Source of the DNA: Roseburia sp.
GTDB lineage: Bacteria; Bacillota; Clostridia; Lachnospirales; Lachnospiraceae
Reading direction: 5' to 3'
Assembly (NCBI GenBank): GCA_017621905.1
Contig: JAGASC010000180.1
Coordinates: forward strand, 1 to 6,125
DNA length: 6,125 bases
Position numbers and translations under genes: made by a program. The notes below the pieces were generated by a model. That model made no database searches and was not told the origin of the DNA. It saw only the letters and a program-made list of their open reading frames with translations. Below are positions 1-6,100 of the stretch, piece by piece; position 1 is the stretch's first letter; each line of letters starts with the position of its first letter.

Positions 1-24
1 ATATACAAGTAATATACAAAATCA

Positions 25-588
25 TTAAAACCATATTTTCTCGTTGGTAGAAGAGATGCTGATCACCCCTGCCTGCAGCAACGACATAACATCTTCCTTG
101 TCGGATACCAGCCCGCCTGCGATGACCGGAATCGGAGAAATCTGGCATATTTTCCTGACAATCTTGGGCATCAATGCAGGAAGGACTTCTATGAGATCCG
201 GCCTAGCGGTTTTAATCTGTCGATCAATATTTTCATAGGCCATAGAGTCCAAAATAAACAGACGCAAAATCGTGTAAAGCCCCAGCTCCTTCGCTCTCTT
301 GATCATCGTAGGCTTTGTAGTAATAATACCGTCAGCCTTCGTATACTTCTTAATAAAATCCACGGCAATTTCCTTGGAACTTAATCCCGCAATCAGATCG
401 AGATGCACCATGGCAAGCTTCCCGGAAGACTTGACTGTATCAACAATATCCGCAATGCTGCAAATATCACCATATAAAATAAAAATGATAGGACTGTCAC
501 TTGTCAGACATTTTTGTAATCCATCATCGCTTTTTATAGCCGCAATAATGGGAGAATCCTCCAGTGCCTCTTTGAATTCTTTTTTCAT
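25..588 (-). CDS. glpP: GlpP-family glycerol-3-phosphate-responsive antiterminator
   Basis: The 187-residue product has the full set of GlpP-family signatures in order: VHLDL (61-65), GIITTK (87-92), LRLFILDS (108-115), PDLIEVLPALMP (130-141), VIAGGL (155-160) and GVISISSTN (174-182). Length is normal for the family, which folds as a TIM-like barrel. In Bacillus subtilis, GlpP bound to glycerol-3-phosphate binds glp leader RNA and prevents termination. Here the gene lies just past the end of an operon whose leader carries a strong terminator (3938-3992), its obvious candidate target. The ATG has a GGAG site 5 nt upstream. The usual LPG of the LPALMP stretch is LPA, a mild change. Family assignment is secure; the regulatory target is inferred from position. 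Confidence 0.93.
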   Translation of the reverse strand: MKKEFKEALEDSPIIAAIKSDDGLQKCLTSDSPIIFILYGDICSIADIVDTVKSSGKLAMVHLDLIAGLSSKEIAVDFIKKYTKADGIITTKPTMIKRAKELGLYTILRLFILDSMAYENIDRQIKTARPDLIEVLPALMPKIVRKICQISPIPVIAGGLVSDKEDVMSLLQAGVISISSTNEKIWF

Positions 589-626
589 AGGAACTCCATT
601 CTTGTAAAAATAAATAATTCACATGT

Positions 627-661
627 ATTATATATAGAAAGCACATTTCTCAAACTTTCAA
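627..661 (-). promoter_or_regulatory. Likely glpP promoter
   Basis: On the minus strand a perfect TATAAT (627-632) lies in an A/T-rich stretch about 40 nt before the glpP start. Candidate -35 boxes are TTGAGA (648-653, 15-nt spacer) and TTGAAA (656-661), the latter better spaced for an overlapping TATATA or TCTATA. The exact box pairing is uncertain, but the position just downstream of the preceding operon's terminator supports independent transcription of glpP. Confidence 0.55.
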
Positions 662-669
662 TTGTCATC

Positions 670-712
670 AATAATAAAAGGGTGCCTGAAAACAATATGT
701 TTGAGACACCCC
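670..712 (-). terminator. Intrinsic terminator of the oxidoreductase operon
   Basis: Read on the minus strand, GGGTGTCT (711-704) pairs with AGGCACCC (687-680), allowing one G:U pair. The stem extends through an A/T-rich inner part with one C-C mismatch, and a TTTTATTATT tract (679-670) follows. No T-run follows on the plus strand, so the direction is minus. It sits 66 nt past the DUF1667 stop and before the glpP promoter. Confidence 0.75.
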
Positions 713-726
713 TATTATAACGCATC

Positions 727-750
727 TAACTGACTATTTCCAGTCAGTTA
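727..750. repeat. Perfect 9-bp inverted repeat after the DUF1667 gene
   Basis: TAACTGACT (727-735) and AGTCAGTTA (742-750) are exact reverse complements around a 6-nt loop. In the operon transcript this would form a hairpin just after the DUF1667 stop, upstream of the intrinsic terminator. No U-tract follows on the minus strand, so it is not a terminator in that direction. It could be an mRNA 3'-end stabilising hairpin or an operator; the sequence does not decide. Confidence 0.6.
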
Positions 751-777
751 AATTTCTGTTTTGCGTTTTCGATTGTA

Positions 778-1143
778 TTATTTTACCGCAATATTTCTCG
801 CTGCCACCATATCCACACCAGTTCCGGCTACATCAGACAGAACCACATCACCGATTTTCACCGGAGCGGCTACGACGATATCCTTAATAGCCTCCACACA
901 GTCAAAAATCTTATCCTTCGGAATATCGGAAGCGGTCTTCACATTTACCATCGGAGCCACACCTCCGGTCACGCGGACGGTGGAGGTCACAATACGGGTG
1001 GGATTGGTTACTTCTTTTCTGGCATAGGCATCACCCTTTGGACAGGTGTTGCCGGTAACAGCGGTCACTTCGCCGTTTTCCATGGTAACAGTAACGGTAC
1101 AGCCCAGCGGGCAGCCGATACAGGTTAATTCTCTGGTATTCAT
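778..1143 (-). CDS. DUF1667 iron-sulfur-type protein, third subunit of the oxidoreductase operon
   Basis: The 121-residue protein has an N-terminal cysteine cluster, C8-x2-C11-x3-C15-x18-C34, with the last cysteine in a CPKG context. DUF1667 proteins are found beside GlpA-like and FAD oxidoreductases in Firmicutes and some other anaerobes. The Cx2Cx3C...CxKG pattern resembles the [4Fe-4S] site at the N-terminus of molybdopterin oxidoreductases, so an Fe-S cluster that passes electrons is a reasonable inference, not shown directly. Residues 40-121 form a small domain with no other motif I can name. No signal peptide or membrane segment is visible. The gene starts 17 nt after the previous stop, with GGAGG 9 nt before its ATG, and is the last gene before the terminator. 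It may take the place of GlpC. Confidence 0.88.
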   Translation of the reverse strand: MNTRELTCIGCPLGCTVTVTMENGEVTAVTGNTCPKGDAYARKEVTNPTRIVTSTVRVTGGVAPMVNVKTASDIPKDKIFDCVEAIKDIVVAAPVKIGDVVLSDVAGTGVDMVAARNIAVK

Positions 1144-1160
1144 AATGTTACGCCTCCATT

Positions 1161-2438
1161 CTACGCTTGTTCAATCCGAATTGTGATTTTCTCAAGATCC
1201 GGAAATTCATTCAGCTTGCTTTTTGATAAAATGACCTGCTCCATTTCGCCGGGAGCCATGACCGGACGTTTGCGTTTGCTGATGAGTGTATCGTTAAAAT
1301 AGGTTGCAATGGCGCAATTTTTATAGACATCCCCTACGCGGAAACGAACCGTTAAATTGTCATCCATTTCTGTGGGACGGATAAATTTCGGTACAGTATA
1401 GCGTACGCCGTCCACTGGGAGAATTTCCACGGCCTTTGCATCTGCAGCGGCACCATTTTTGACATAGGCAGCTGCATTTTTTCCTGCAGTGATTGCTTCC
1501 TGTGACACATAATCCACCAAATCGTGAACATGAAGCACATTTCCGCAGGCAAACACGCCGTCGATGCTGGTCTCTAAGCTGTCGTTTACCACAGGACCGG
1601 AGGTTACCGGGTTGATTTCCACGCCAACGCTCTTGCTCAGTTCGTTTTCTGGAATCAGTCCGCAGGAGAGCAGCAGGGTATCACAGGTGTAACGTTCCTC
1701 GGTGCCCGGGATCGGTTTGCGGTCCGGACCTACTTCTGCGATGGTAACTGCTTCCACGCGCTCTTTGCCTTCTATGTCGATGACAGTGTGGCTCAGTTTC
1801 AACGGAATGTCAAAATCATCTAAGCACTGTACAATGTTACGTTTCAAACCGCCGGAATAGGGCATCAGCTCGGCCACCACCTTTACTTTGGCGCCCTCTA
1901 AGGTCATACGTCTTGCCATGATAAGGCCGATATCACCGGAACCTAAGATGACAACCTCACGGCCGGGCATATAGCCTTCCATGTTGACAAGGCGCTGCGC
2001 GGTTCCGGCGGAAAAAATACCTGCCGGACGATAGCCAGGAATATTTAAGGCGCCTCTGGAGCGCTCGCGGCATCCCATAGCCAAAATGACAGCTTTCGCC
2101 TGAATTTCAAACATGCCGTCGGTGCGGTTCATGGCGGTTACTTTTTTATCGGAGGAACCTTCCATGGTGGAAATGTCCATTACCATGGTATTTAATTTGT
2201 ATTCGATGCCACGATCTAGTACCTGGTCAATAAAGCGGGAGGCATATTCCGGACCGGTCAGCTCCTCCTTAAAGGTGTGCAGACCGAAACCGTTGTGGAT
2301 GCACTGGTTTAATATACCGCCCAGTTCTTTGTCACGTTCAATAATTAATATGCTGTCTGTTCCATGATCTCTCGCGGATACAGCAGCTGCAAGTCCGGCG
2401 GGACCTCCGCCGACAATGACGATATCATAATTTTTCAT
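1161..2438 (-). CDS. FAD/NAD-dependent oxidoreductase (pyridine nucleotide-disulfide oxidoreductase fold)
   Basis: The 425-residue flavoprotein has an FAD Rossmann motif GGGPAG (10-15) with acidic E34, an ATG-like segment AMGCRERSRG (120-129), a second dinucleotide motif GSGDIG (166-171) with E190 at the end of the next strand, and the C-terminal FAD motif GVFACGNVLHVHD (294-306). GxGxxG followed by Glu suggests NAD(H) rather than NADP(H). The redox CxxxxC of disulfide reductases is absent; only C46 lies in the corresponding region. Residues 350-425 form an extra C-terminal domain. The gene begins 3 nt after the GlpA-like gene; its GAGG site overlaps that gene's last codons, suggesting translational coupling. 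It probably forms a complex with its neighbours that oxidises glycerol-3-phosphate, occupying the place of GlpB. Substrate and electron acceptor are inferred. Confidence 0.9.
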   Translation of the reverse strand: MKNYDIVIVGGGPAGLAAAVSARDHGTDSILIIERDKELGGILNQCIHNGFGLHTFKEELTGPEYASRFIDQVLDRGIEYKLNTMVMDISTMEGSSDKKVTAMNRTDGMFEIQAKAVILAMGCRERSRGALNIPGYRPAGIFSAGTAQRLVNMEGYMPGREVVILGSGDIGLIMARRMTLEGAKVKVVAELMPYSGGLKRNIVQCLDDFDIPLKLSHTVIDIEGKERVEAVTIAEVGPDRKPIPGTEERYTCDTLLLSCGLIPENELSKSVGVEINPVTSGPVVNDSLETSIDGVFACGNVLHVHDLVDYVSQEAITAGKNAAAYVKNGAAADAKAVEILPVDGVRYTVPKFIRPTEMDDNLTVRFRVGDVYKNCAIATYFNDTLISKRKRPVMAPGEMEQVILSKSKLNEFPDLEKITIRIEQA

Positions 2439-2441
2439 AAT

Positions 2442-3896
2442 TTACCTCATTTCTTTATTTGTACCGATGACAATATTAGATCCAACACCGTTTTTGGTGA
2501 TGTCGAACATGGTCATTGGAAGCTCACGCTGCAAAATTTCCATGGTCCGCGGGGAGCAGAAGCCTGCCTGGCAGCGGCCCATACCGGCACGGGTGCGGCG
2601 TTTTACACCGTCTAAGGAGCGTGCGCCTAAAGGGCGGTGGATGGCATCTAAGATTTCACCTTCGGAAATCATTTCACAGCGGCAGATAATGTTGCCGTAT
2701 TCCGGATGCTCTTTGATCAGCTGGTTGCGTTCCTCTAAGGAAAGGGTATCTGCATGCAGGACGCCTTTTCTGGTGGAAATAAAATTTTCTTTTTCCATGA
2801 GGGCGAGCATTTCTTTTACCTGACCTGCCACCATTTCACCGATAGCCGGTGCGGAGGTAAGGCCTGGGGATTCAATGCCTGCGGCGTTGATAAAGCCTGA
2901 TACGTCTTCGGCTTCACCGATAATGAAATCATCGCTTGCTTCGTGGGCACGCAGGCCGGCAAAAGAGGTAATTACCTGGCGCAGCGGAACATTTTTTACA
3001 CTTAAGGCGGCGGTTCTTCCTAAGGAATCAAGGCCGTCTAAGGTGGTGTTCAGCGCGTCTTTGCTATCCACATCCTCTGCGGTAGGACCTACCAGAAGAT
3101 TTCCATGGATGGTAGGAGATACCAGTACACCTTTGCCCATTTTGGAGGGAAGCTGGAAAACGGTACAGGACACGTAGGAACCTGCGTCCTTGTCTAACAG
3201 GAAATATTCGCCTCTTCTTGCGGTAATGTGAAGCTTGTGCTCACTTACCATGTTATTCATTTCGTCGGAATGAACGCCAGCGGCGTTGATGACTATTTTT
3301 GCCTCAAATACTTCAGATTCTTTTGTGTCTGTATGTAATGTTTCAAGGCAAAAGTGGTCGTCATCTTTTTTGATGTTTAAGACCTCGGTGTTCAGGAAAA
3401 AGGAGACACCGTTGTCGCAGGCATTTTCAGCGAAGGCTATGGTCATATTGAATGGACATACAATTCCGCCGGTGGGAGCATAGAGGGCGCATTCCACATC
3501 GTCACTTAAATTTGGCTCCATCTGCATCAGTTCGTCCCGCTCTAAAATTTTCAGATCCGGAACACCGTTGGCGATTCCCTTTTCCAATAATTTCATAAGG
3601 CCGTCTCTGTCCTGGTCTTTGGTACACACAACCAGGGAACCGTTGCGTTTGAACGGGATGTCCAGATCCTCAGAGAGTTTATCCATCATTTCATTTCCGT
3701 GGACATTTAATTTTGCCTTTAAGGTTCCGGGCTTGGCATCAAAGCCGGCGTGAATGATGGCACTGTTTGCTTTGGATGTGCCGTTACATACATCTTCTTC
3801 GCGCTCGATGACGCAGATGCTTGCCTGATATTTGGATAATTCTCTTGCAATTGCACTGCCGATGACACCGGCGCCGATAATTGCTACATCATACAT
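2442..3896 (-). CDS. GlpA-like FAD-dependent glycerol-3-phosphate dehydrogenase with C-terminal BFD [2Fe-2S] domain
   Basis: The 484-residue protein starts with a DAO-type FAD motif GAGVIG (8-13) with E31 as ribose-binding acid. A DAO oxidoreductase domain runs to about residue 370, with NAAGVHSDEMN and an FAGLRAHE segment typical of the GlpA/LhgO group. The C-terminal part is a BFD-like [2Fe-2S] domain with C405-x-C407 and C442-x4-C447. This layout matches the catalytic subunit of anaerobic glycerol-3-phosphate dehydrogenase, which makes dihydroxyacetone phosphate, but related 2-hydroxyacid oxidases share the fold; the glpP nearby favours glycerol-3-phosphate. The frame is open upstream to 4181, but the true start is 3896: AAGGAG lies 9 nt before it, and the upstream part is promoter and leader. 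It is the first gene of the operon. Confidence 0.9.
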   Translation of the reverse strand: MYDVAIIGAGVIGSAIARELSKYQASICVIEREEDVCNGTSKANSAIIHAGFDAKPGTLKAKLNVHGNEMMDKLSEDLDIPFKRNGSLVVCTKDQDRDGLMKLLEKGIANGVPDLKILERDELMQMEPNLSDDVECALYAPTGGIVCPFNMTIAFAENACDNGVSFFLNTEVLNIKKDDDHFCLETLHTDTKESEVFEAKIVINAAGVHSDEMNNMVSEHKLHITARRGEYFLLDKDAGSYVSCTVFQLPSKMGKGVLVSPTIHGNLLVGPTAEDVDSKDALNTTLDGLDSLGRTAALSVKNVPLRQVITSFAGLRAHEASDDFIIGEAEDVSGFINAAGIESPGLTSAPAIGEMVAGQVKEMLALMEKENFISTRKGVLHADTLSLEERNQLIKEHPEYGNIICRCEMISEGEILDAIHRPLGARSLDGVKRRTRAGMGRCQAGFCSPRTMEILQRELPMTMFDITKNGVGSNIVIGTNKEMR

Positions 3897-3937
3897 AATA
3901 CAGATCTCCTTTTTTATGATTTTAGTTGCCAGAGGAC

Positions 3938-3992
3938 AAAAAAAGAGCAAGAAAAATAAAACGATTGTTATCGTTCCATTTGTACCTTGCTC
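3938..3992 (-). terminator. Leader terminator (attenuator) upstream of the GlpA-like operon
   Basis: In the minus-strand leader RNA, GAGCAAG (3992-3986) pairs perfectly with CUUGCUC (3951-3945), followed at once by seven U (3944-3938). Inside, AACGAU (3975-3970) pairs with AUCGUU (3965-3960) around a 4-nt loop, extended by two G:U pairs and four A/U pairs, so the whole hairpin has about 19 pairs with one internal loop. It starts about 25 nt after the predicted transcription start and ends about 27 nt before the ribosome binding site, which it does not cover. That points to control of transcription elongation rather than translation. With glpP in the same cluster, GlpP bound to glycerol-3-phosphate is the likely antiterminator. 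Confidence 0.85.
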
Positions 3993-4025
3993 ATGTCTCT
4001 CGGTAGTATTTGTTTGATTAACTTC

Positions 4026-4053
4026 ATTATAGCATGGTTTTTTGAATGCGCAA
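4026..4053 (-). promoter_or_regulatory. Promoter of the GlpA-like operon
   Basis: On the minus strand TTGCGC (4053-4048) and a perfect TATAAT (4031-4026) are 16 nt apart, and TGC directly precedes TATAAT, giving an extended -10. Transcription would start near 4019, about 123 nt before the ATG, leaving room for the leader terminator. Confidence 0.75.
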
Positions 4054-4192
4054 GAGAAAAAATGCGAAATTATGACAGAATCTGGCAATTGACAAAAGGC
4101 AGGATATAAGAAATCGGGATAAATGTACAAATAGAGTACCAGAACGGAGGGGAGGTAACAAAATAGAATCCGGATAAACAAAACCGGGGAAA

Positions 4193-4227
4193 TTGCTATT
4201 GTAAAAGTAGATTCTTATAATTATAAT
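4193..4227 (+). promoter_or_regulatory. Two overlapping promoters of the WYL regulator gene
   Basis: Two complete sigma-A-type promoters lie 6 nt apart: TTGCTA (4193-4198) with TATAAT (4216-4221), and TTGTAA (4199-4204) with TATAAT (4222-4227). Both have 17-nt spacers. Starts near 4228-4234 would give a leader of about 40 nt before the WYL gene. Confidence 0.7.
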
Positions 4228-4273
4228 GCTTTTAGAAGTATTGTAATGCAGTAAGAGGAAAGGATGGCGCACC

Positions 4274-5272
4274 ATGGCAAGAACGGAAAAACAGAAATTA
4301 AAACTGCTCTATATCGCACAGCTGCTTATGGAAAAGACGGACGAGGAACATGCAGTTACCACCCAGGAAATCATCGACTACCTGGCGTTAAATGATATTG
4401 CAGCGGAGCGAAAAAGTATCTATACGGATATAGATGCACTGATTGATTTTGGCCTGGATATCATCAAGGTCAAGGAGCGGCCCGGCGGCTATTATCTGGC
4501 CAGCCGTCAGTTTGAGTTGGCAGAGCTAAAACTTCTGGTGGATGCGGTTCAGTCTTCCAAGTTCATAACCGCCAAAAAGTCCAGAGAACTGATCGGCAAG
4601 TTGGAGAGCCTTTGCAGCAACAACCAGGGAAAACAGCTGCACCGGCAGGTGATGGTCACTAACCGAAATAAAGCGGCTAACGAAAATATTTATTACAACG
4701 TGGATATGATATACAGCGCCATTGCAGAAAATGTAAAAATACGGTTCCAGTATTTTGAGTGGGGTGTCAATAAGGAAATGAAGCTGCGCCGGGACGGTTC
4801 CTTTTACGAGGTAAGCCCCTGGCTTCTGACCTGGGACGATGAAAATTATTATCTCATCGCCTTTGATACCAGAAGCTCTATGATACGCCATTACCGCGTG
4901 GATAAAATGCTGAAAATCGGACTGCTTGCAGAGCCGAGGGAAGGAAAAAGCCAGTTTGAAAATTTTGATATTGCAGACTACTCCAGAAAAACCTTCGGCA
5001 TGTTTGCCGGAGCGGAGGAAACAGTGACGCTCTGTTGTGAGAGTGGACTGACTGGAGTCATGATAGACCGGTTTGGAAAAGATGTGGCCCTGCGTCAAAA
5101 GGATGAGGAGCATATTCTTGCCCGGGTGGAAGTGGCGGTAAGCTCCCAATTCTTTGGCTGGTTGGCCGGCCTTGGTTCTGCGGTAAAAATCGAGGCGCCC
5201 GGAAAGGTTGTAAAAGAGTACCGGGAATATCTGGAGCGGATATTGCGAGGATATGAAGAAGAAAATAAATAA
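4274..5272 (+). CDS. HTH and WYL domain transcriptional regulator
   Basis: The 332-residue protein has an N-terminal winged helix-turn-helix of the DeoR/HTH_11 kind (about 5-75, with TTQEIIDYLALN and AERKSIYTDIDAL), a linker with helical content, and a WYL domain (about 140-215) with SPWLLTWDDENYYLIAFD, where the namesake WYL is WLL (183-185), and the conserved RHYRVDKM stretch. A WCX-type C-terminal region follows to about 330. Length is typical of the family. WYL proteins bind DNA and sense ligands, often nucleic acid or nucleotide signals; the target here is unknown. The start has GAGGAAAGG (4255-4263) 10 nt upstream. It is divergent from the glp-like operon, but nothing shows it regulates that operon. 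A metallopeptidase gene follows 79 nt later on the same strand. Confidence 0.9.
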   Translation: MARTEKQKLKLLYIAQLLMEKTDEEHAVTTQEIIDYLALNDIAAERKSIYTDIDALIDFGLDIIKVKERPGGYYLASRQFELAELKLLVDAVQSSKFITAKKSRELIGKLESLCSNNQGKQLHRQVMVTNRNKAANENIYYNVDMIYSAIAENVKIRFQYFEWGVNKEMKLRRDGSFYEVSPWLLTWDDENYYLIAFDTRSSMIRHYRVDKMLKIGLLAEPREGKSQFENFDIADYSRKTFGMFAGAEETVTLCCESGLTGVMIDRFGKDVALRQKDEEHILARVEVAVSSQFFGWLAGLGSAVKIEAPGKVVKEYREYLERILRGYEEENK

Positions 5273-5351
5273 GCTTGCCTTTGGACTTGCCGGTAGAAGG
5301 GGAGTTTAAAAATTCGTGGGAAATGATATACAACCGGATAGGGAGATTGTA

Positions 5352-5921
5352 ATGAGAGAAAGAGTATATCAGTTTGTGATTGACGACATAAAGATTACTG
5401 TAATAAAAAAGCGTATGAAAAATATATATCTGCGCATCAAACAGGAAGACGGCAGTGTGCAGGTCTCTGCACCCCACCAGTGCAGTGACGCCCAGATTCG
5501 CAGGTTCGTGGAAGGGCGTATTGATTGGATTAAATTTCATCAAAAAAAATATCAGGAAATGAACCAGAAACGGGAGCAACGTCCTGTTTTTAGTGAGGTG
5601 GAAATCAAAAGGCGCAAGGCCCTGCTAAAAACAGCTGCAGAGCAGCTGGTGCGCAAATGGGAACCGGTCATGGGCGTTTCCGTATCTGGCATCACCATCC
5701 GCCAAATGAAAACACGCTGGGGCTCCTGTAATGTCAGGACCTGCCATATCAACCTGAACCTTGCCCTGTACGAGAAAGCTCCGGAGTGCTTGGAATATGT
5801 GGTGGTACATGAAATGTGCCACATTTTAGAACCCAGTCACAATCAGGTATTTTGGGGCTATGTGACCCGGTATTACCCGGAATGGAAACAGGTGAAGAGA
5901 CGGCTGAATGAAATCGTGTGA
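5352..5921 (+). CDS. YgjP-like (DUF45, M48-type) zinc metallopeptidase
   Basis: From the preferred ATG the product has 189 residues. The N-terminal beta-rich part (about 15-42, KKRMKNIYLRI...VQVSAP) is typical of the YgjP family. The C-terminal part has TRWGSC (121-126) and the zinc site HEMCH (153-157), with a likely third ligand H163 in SHNQVFW, so the catalytic residues are intact. Family members are predicted cytoplasmic metal-dependent peptidases; substrates are poorly known. A GTG at 5316 in frame would add 12 residues, but its GGGGAG lies 11 nt away, whereas the ATG at 5352 has AGGGAG 6 nt upstream and fits the usual family start. It is probably cotranscribed with the WYL gene, as no clear promoter or terminator lies between them. 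Confidence 0.9.
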   Translation: MRERVYQFVIDDIKITVIKKRMKNIYLRIKQEDGSVQVSAPHQCSDAQIRRFVEGRIDWIKFHQKKYQEMNQKREQRPVFSEVEIKRRKALLKTAAEQLVRKWEPVMGVSVSGITIRQMKTRWGSCNVRTCHINLNLALYEKAPECLEYVVVHEMCHILEPSHNQVFWGYVTRYYPEWKQVKRRLNEIV

Positions 5922-5959
5922 AGGGCGGAGCTATAGTTGCGGCATCCTTTTGACGGTAA

Positions 5960-6002
5960 AATACCGTAGAAACAATTTTTGAGTTTCTACGGTATTATTT
6001 TT
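5960..6002 (+). terminator. Intrinsic terminator after the metallopeptidase gene
   Basis: AATACCGTAGAAAC (5960-5973) and GTTTCTACGGTATT (5983-5996) form a perfect 14-bp stem with a 9-nt loop. One A and then TTTTT (5998-6002) follow on the plus strand. It closes the WYL-metallopeptidase unit 39 nt after the stop codon. The T content on the opposite side is only three bases, so it acts mainly rightward. Confidence 0.9.
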
Positions 6003-6100
6003 GATTTTCTTAATAAAAATGTAGAGGTTTTGTAAATGTATTTCCGTTATGATAGGAGAAAGAAAAAAACAATTTATACCAAAAATTGAAAGGAAAAGCG

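Larger units (their letters stand above)
3897..4273. other. Divergent intergenic regulatory region
   Basis: This 377-nt stretch separates the minus-strand oxidoreductase operon from the plus-strand WYL gene. From left to right it holds the ribosome binding site of the GlpA-like gene (3906-3911), the leader terminator (3938-3992), the minus-strand promoter (4026-4053) and the plus-strand promoters (4193-4227). The middle part, about 4054-4192, contains no gene or promoter I can support. I see no cre-like catabolite repression site. Confidence 0.7.

Noticed and set aside
4089..4094. A perfect TTGACA -35-like box on the plus strand.
   Set aside because: No -10-like sequence lies 15-19 nt downstream, so it is not supported as a promoter.
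4146..4156. GGAGGGGAGGT on the plus strand, a strong ribosome-binding-like sequence.
   Set aside because: No ATG, GTG or TTG with an open frame follows within a useful distance; the TTG at 4193 stops after three codons.
3897..4181. The reading frame of the GlpA-like protein stays open upstream to an ATG at 4181, giving a 579-residue protein with hydrophobic segments.
   Set aside because: The extra 95 residues translate promoter, leader and terminator DNA, no family member has them, and the start at 3896 has an AAGGAG site and places the FAD motif at residue 8.
4526..5149. A 207-codon open frame on the minus strand inside the WYL gene.
   Set aside because: It is antisense to a well-supported gene with clear family motifs, and its translation shows no recognisable domain.
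5316..5351. GTG start extending the metallopeptidase by 12 residues.
   Set aside because: The ribosome site is 11 nt away and the added residues do not resemble the family start; the ATG at 5352 has a better-spaced site. It remains possible.
6030..6060. A promoter for the gene starting at 6101, based on TATGAT and TTGTAA.
   Set aside because: The two boxes are only 12 nt apart and no other -35 is convincing, so it is not listed as a feature.
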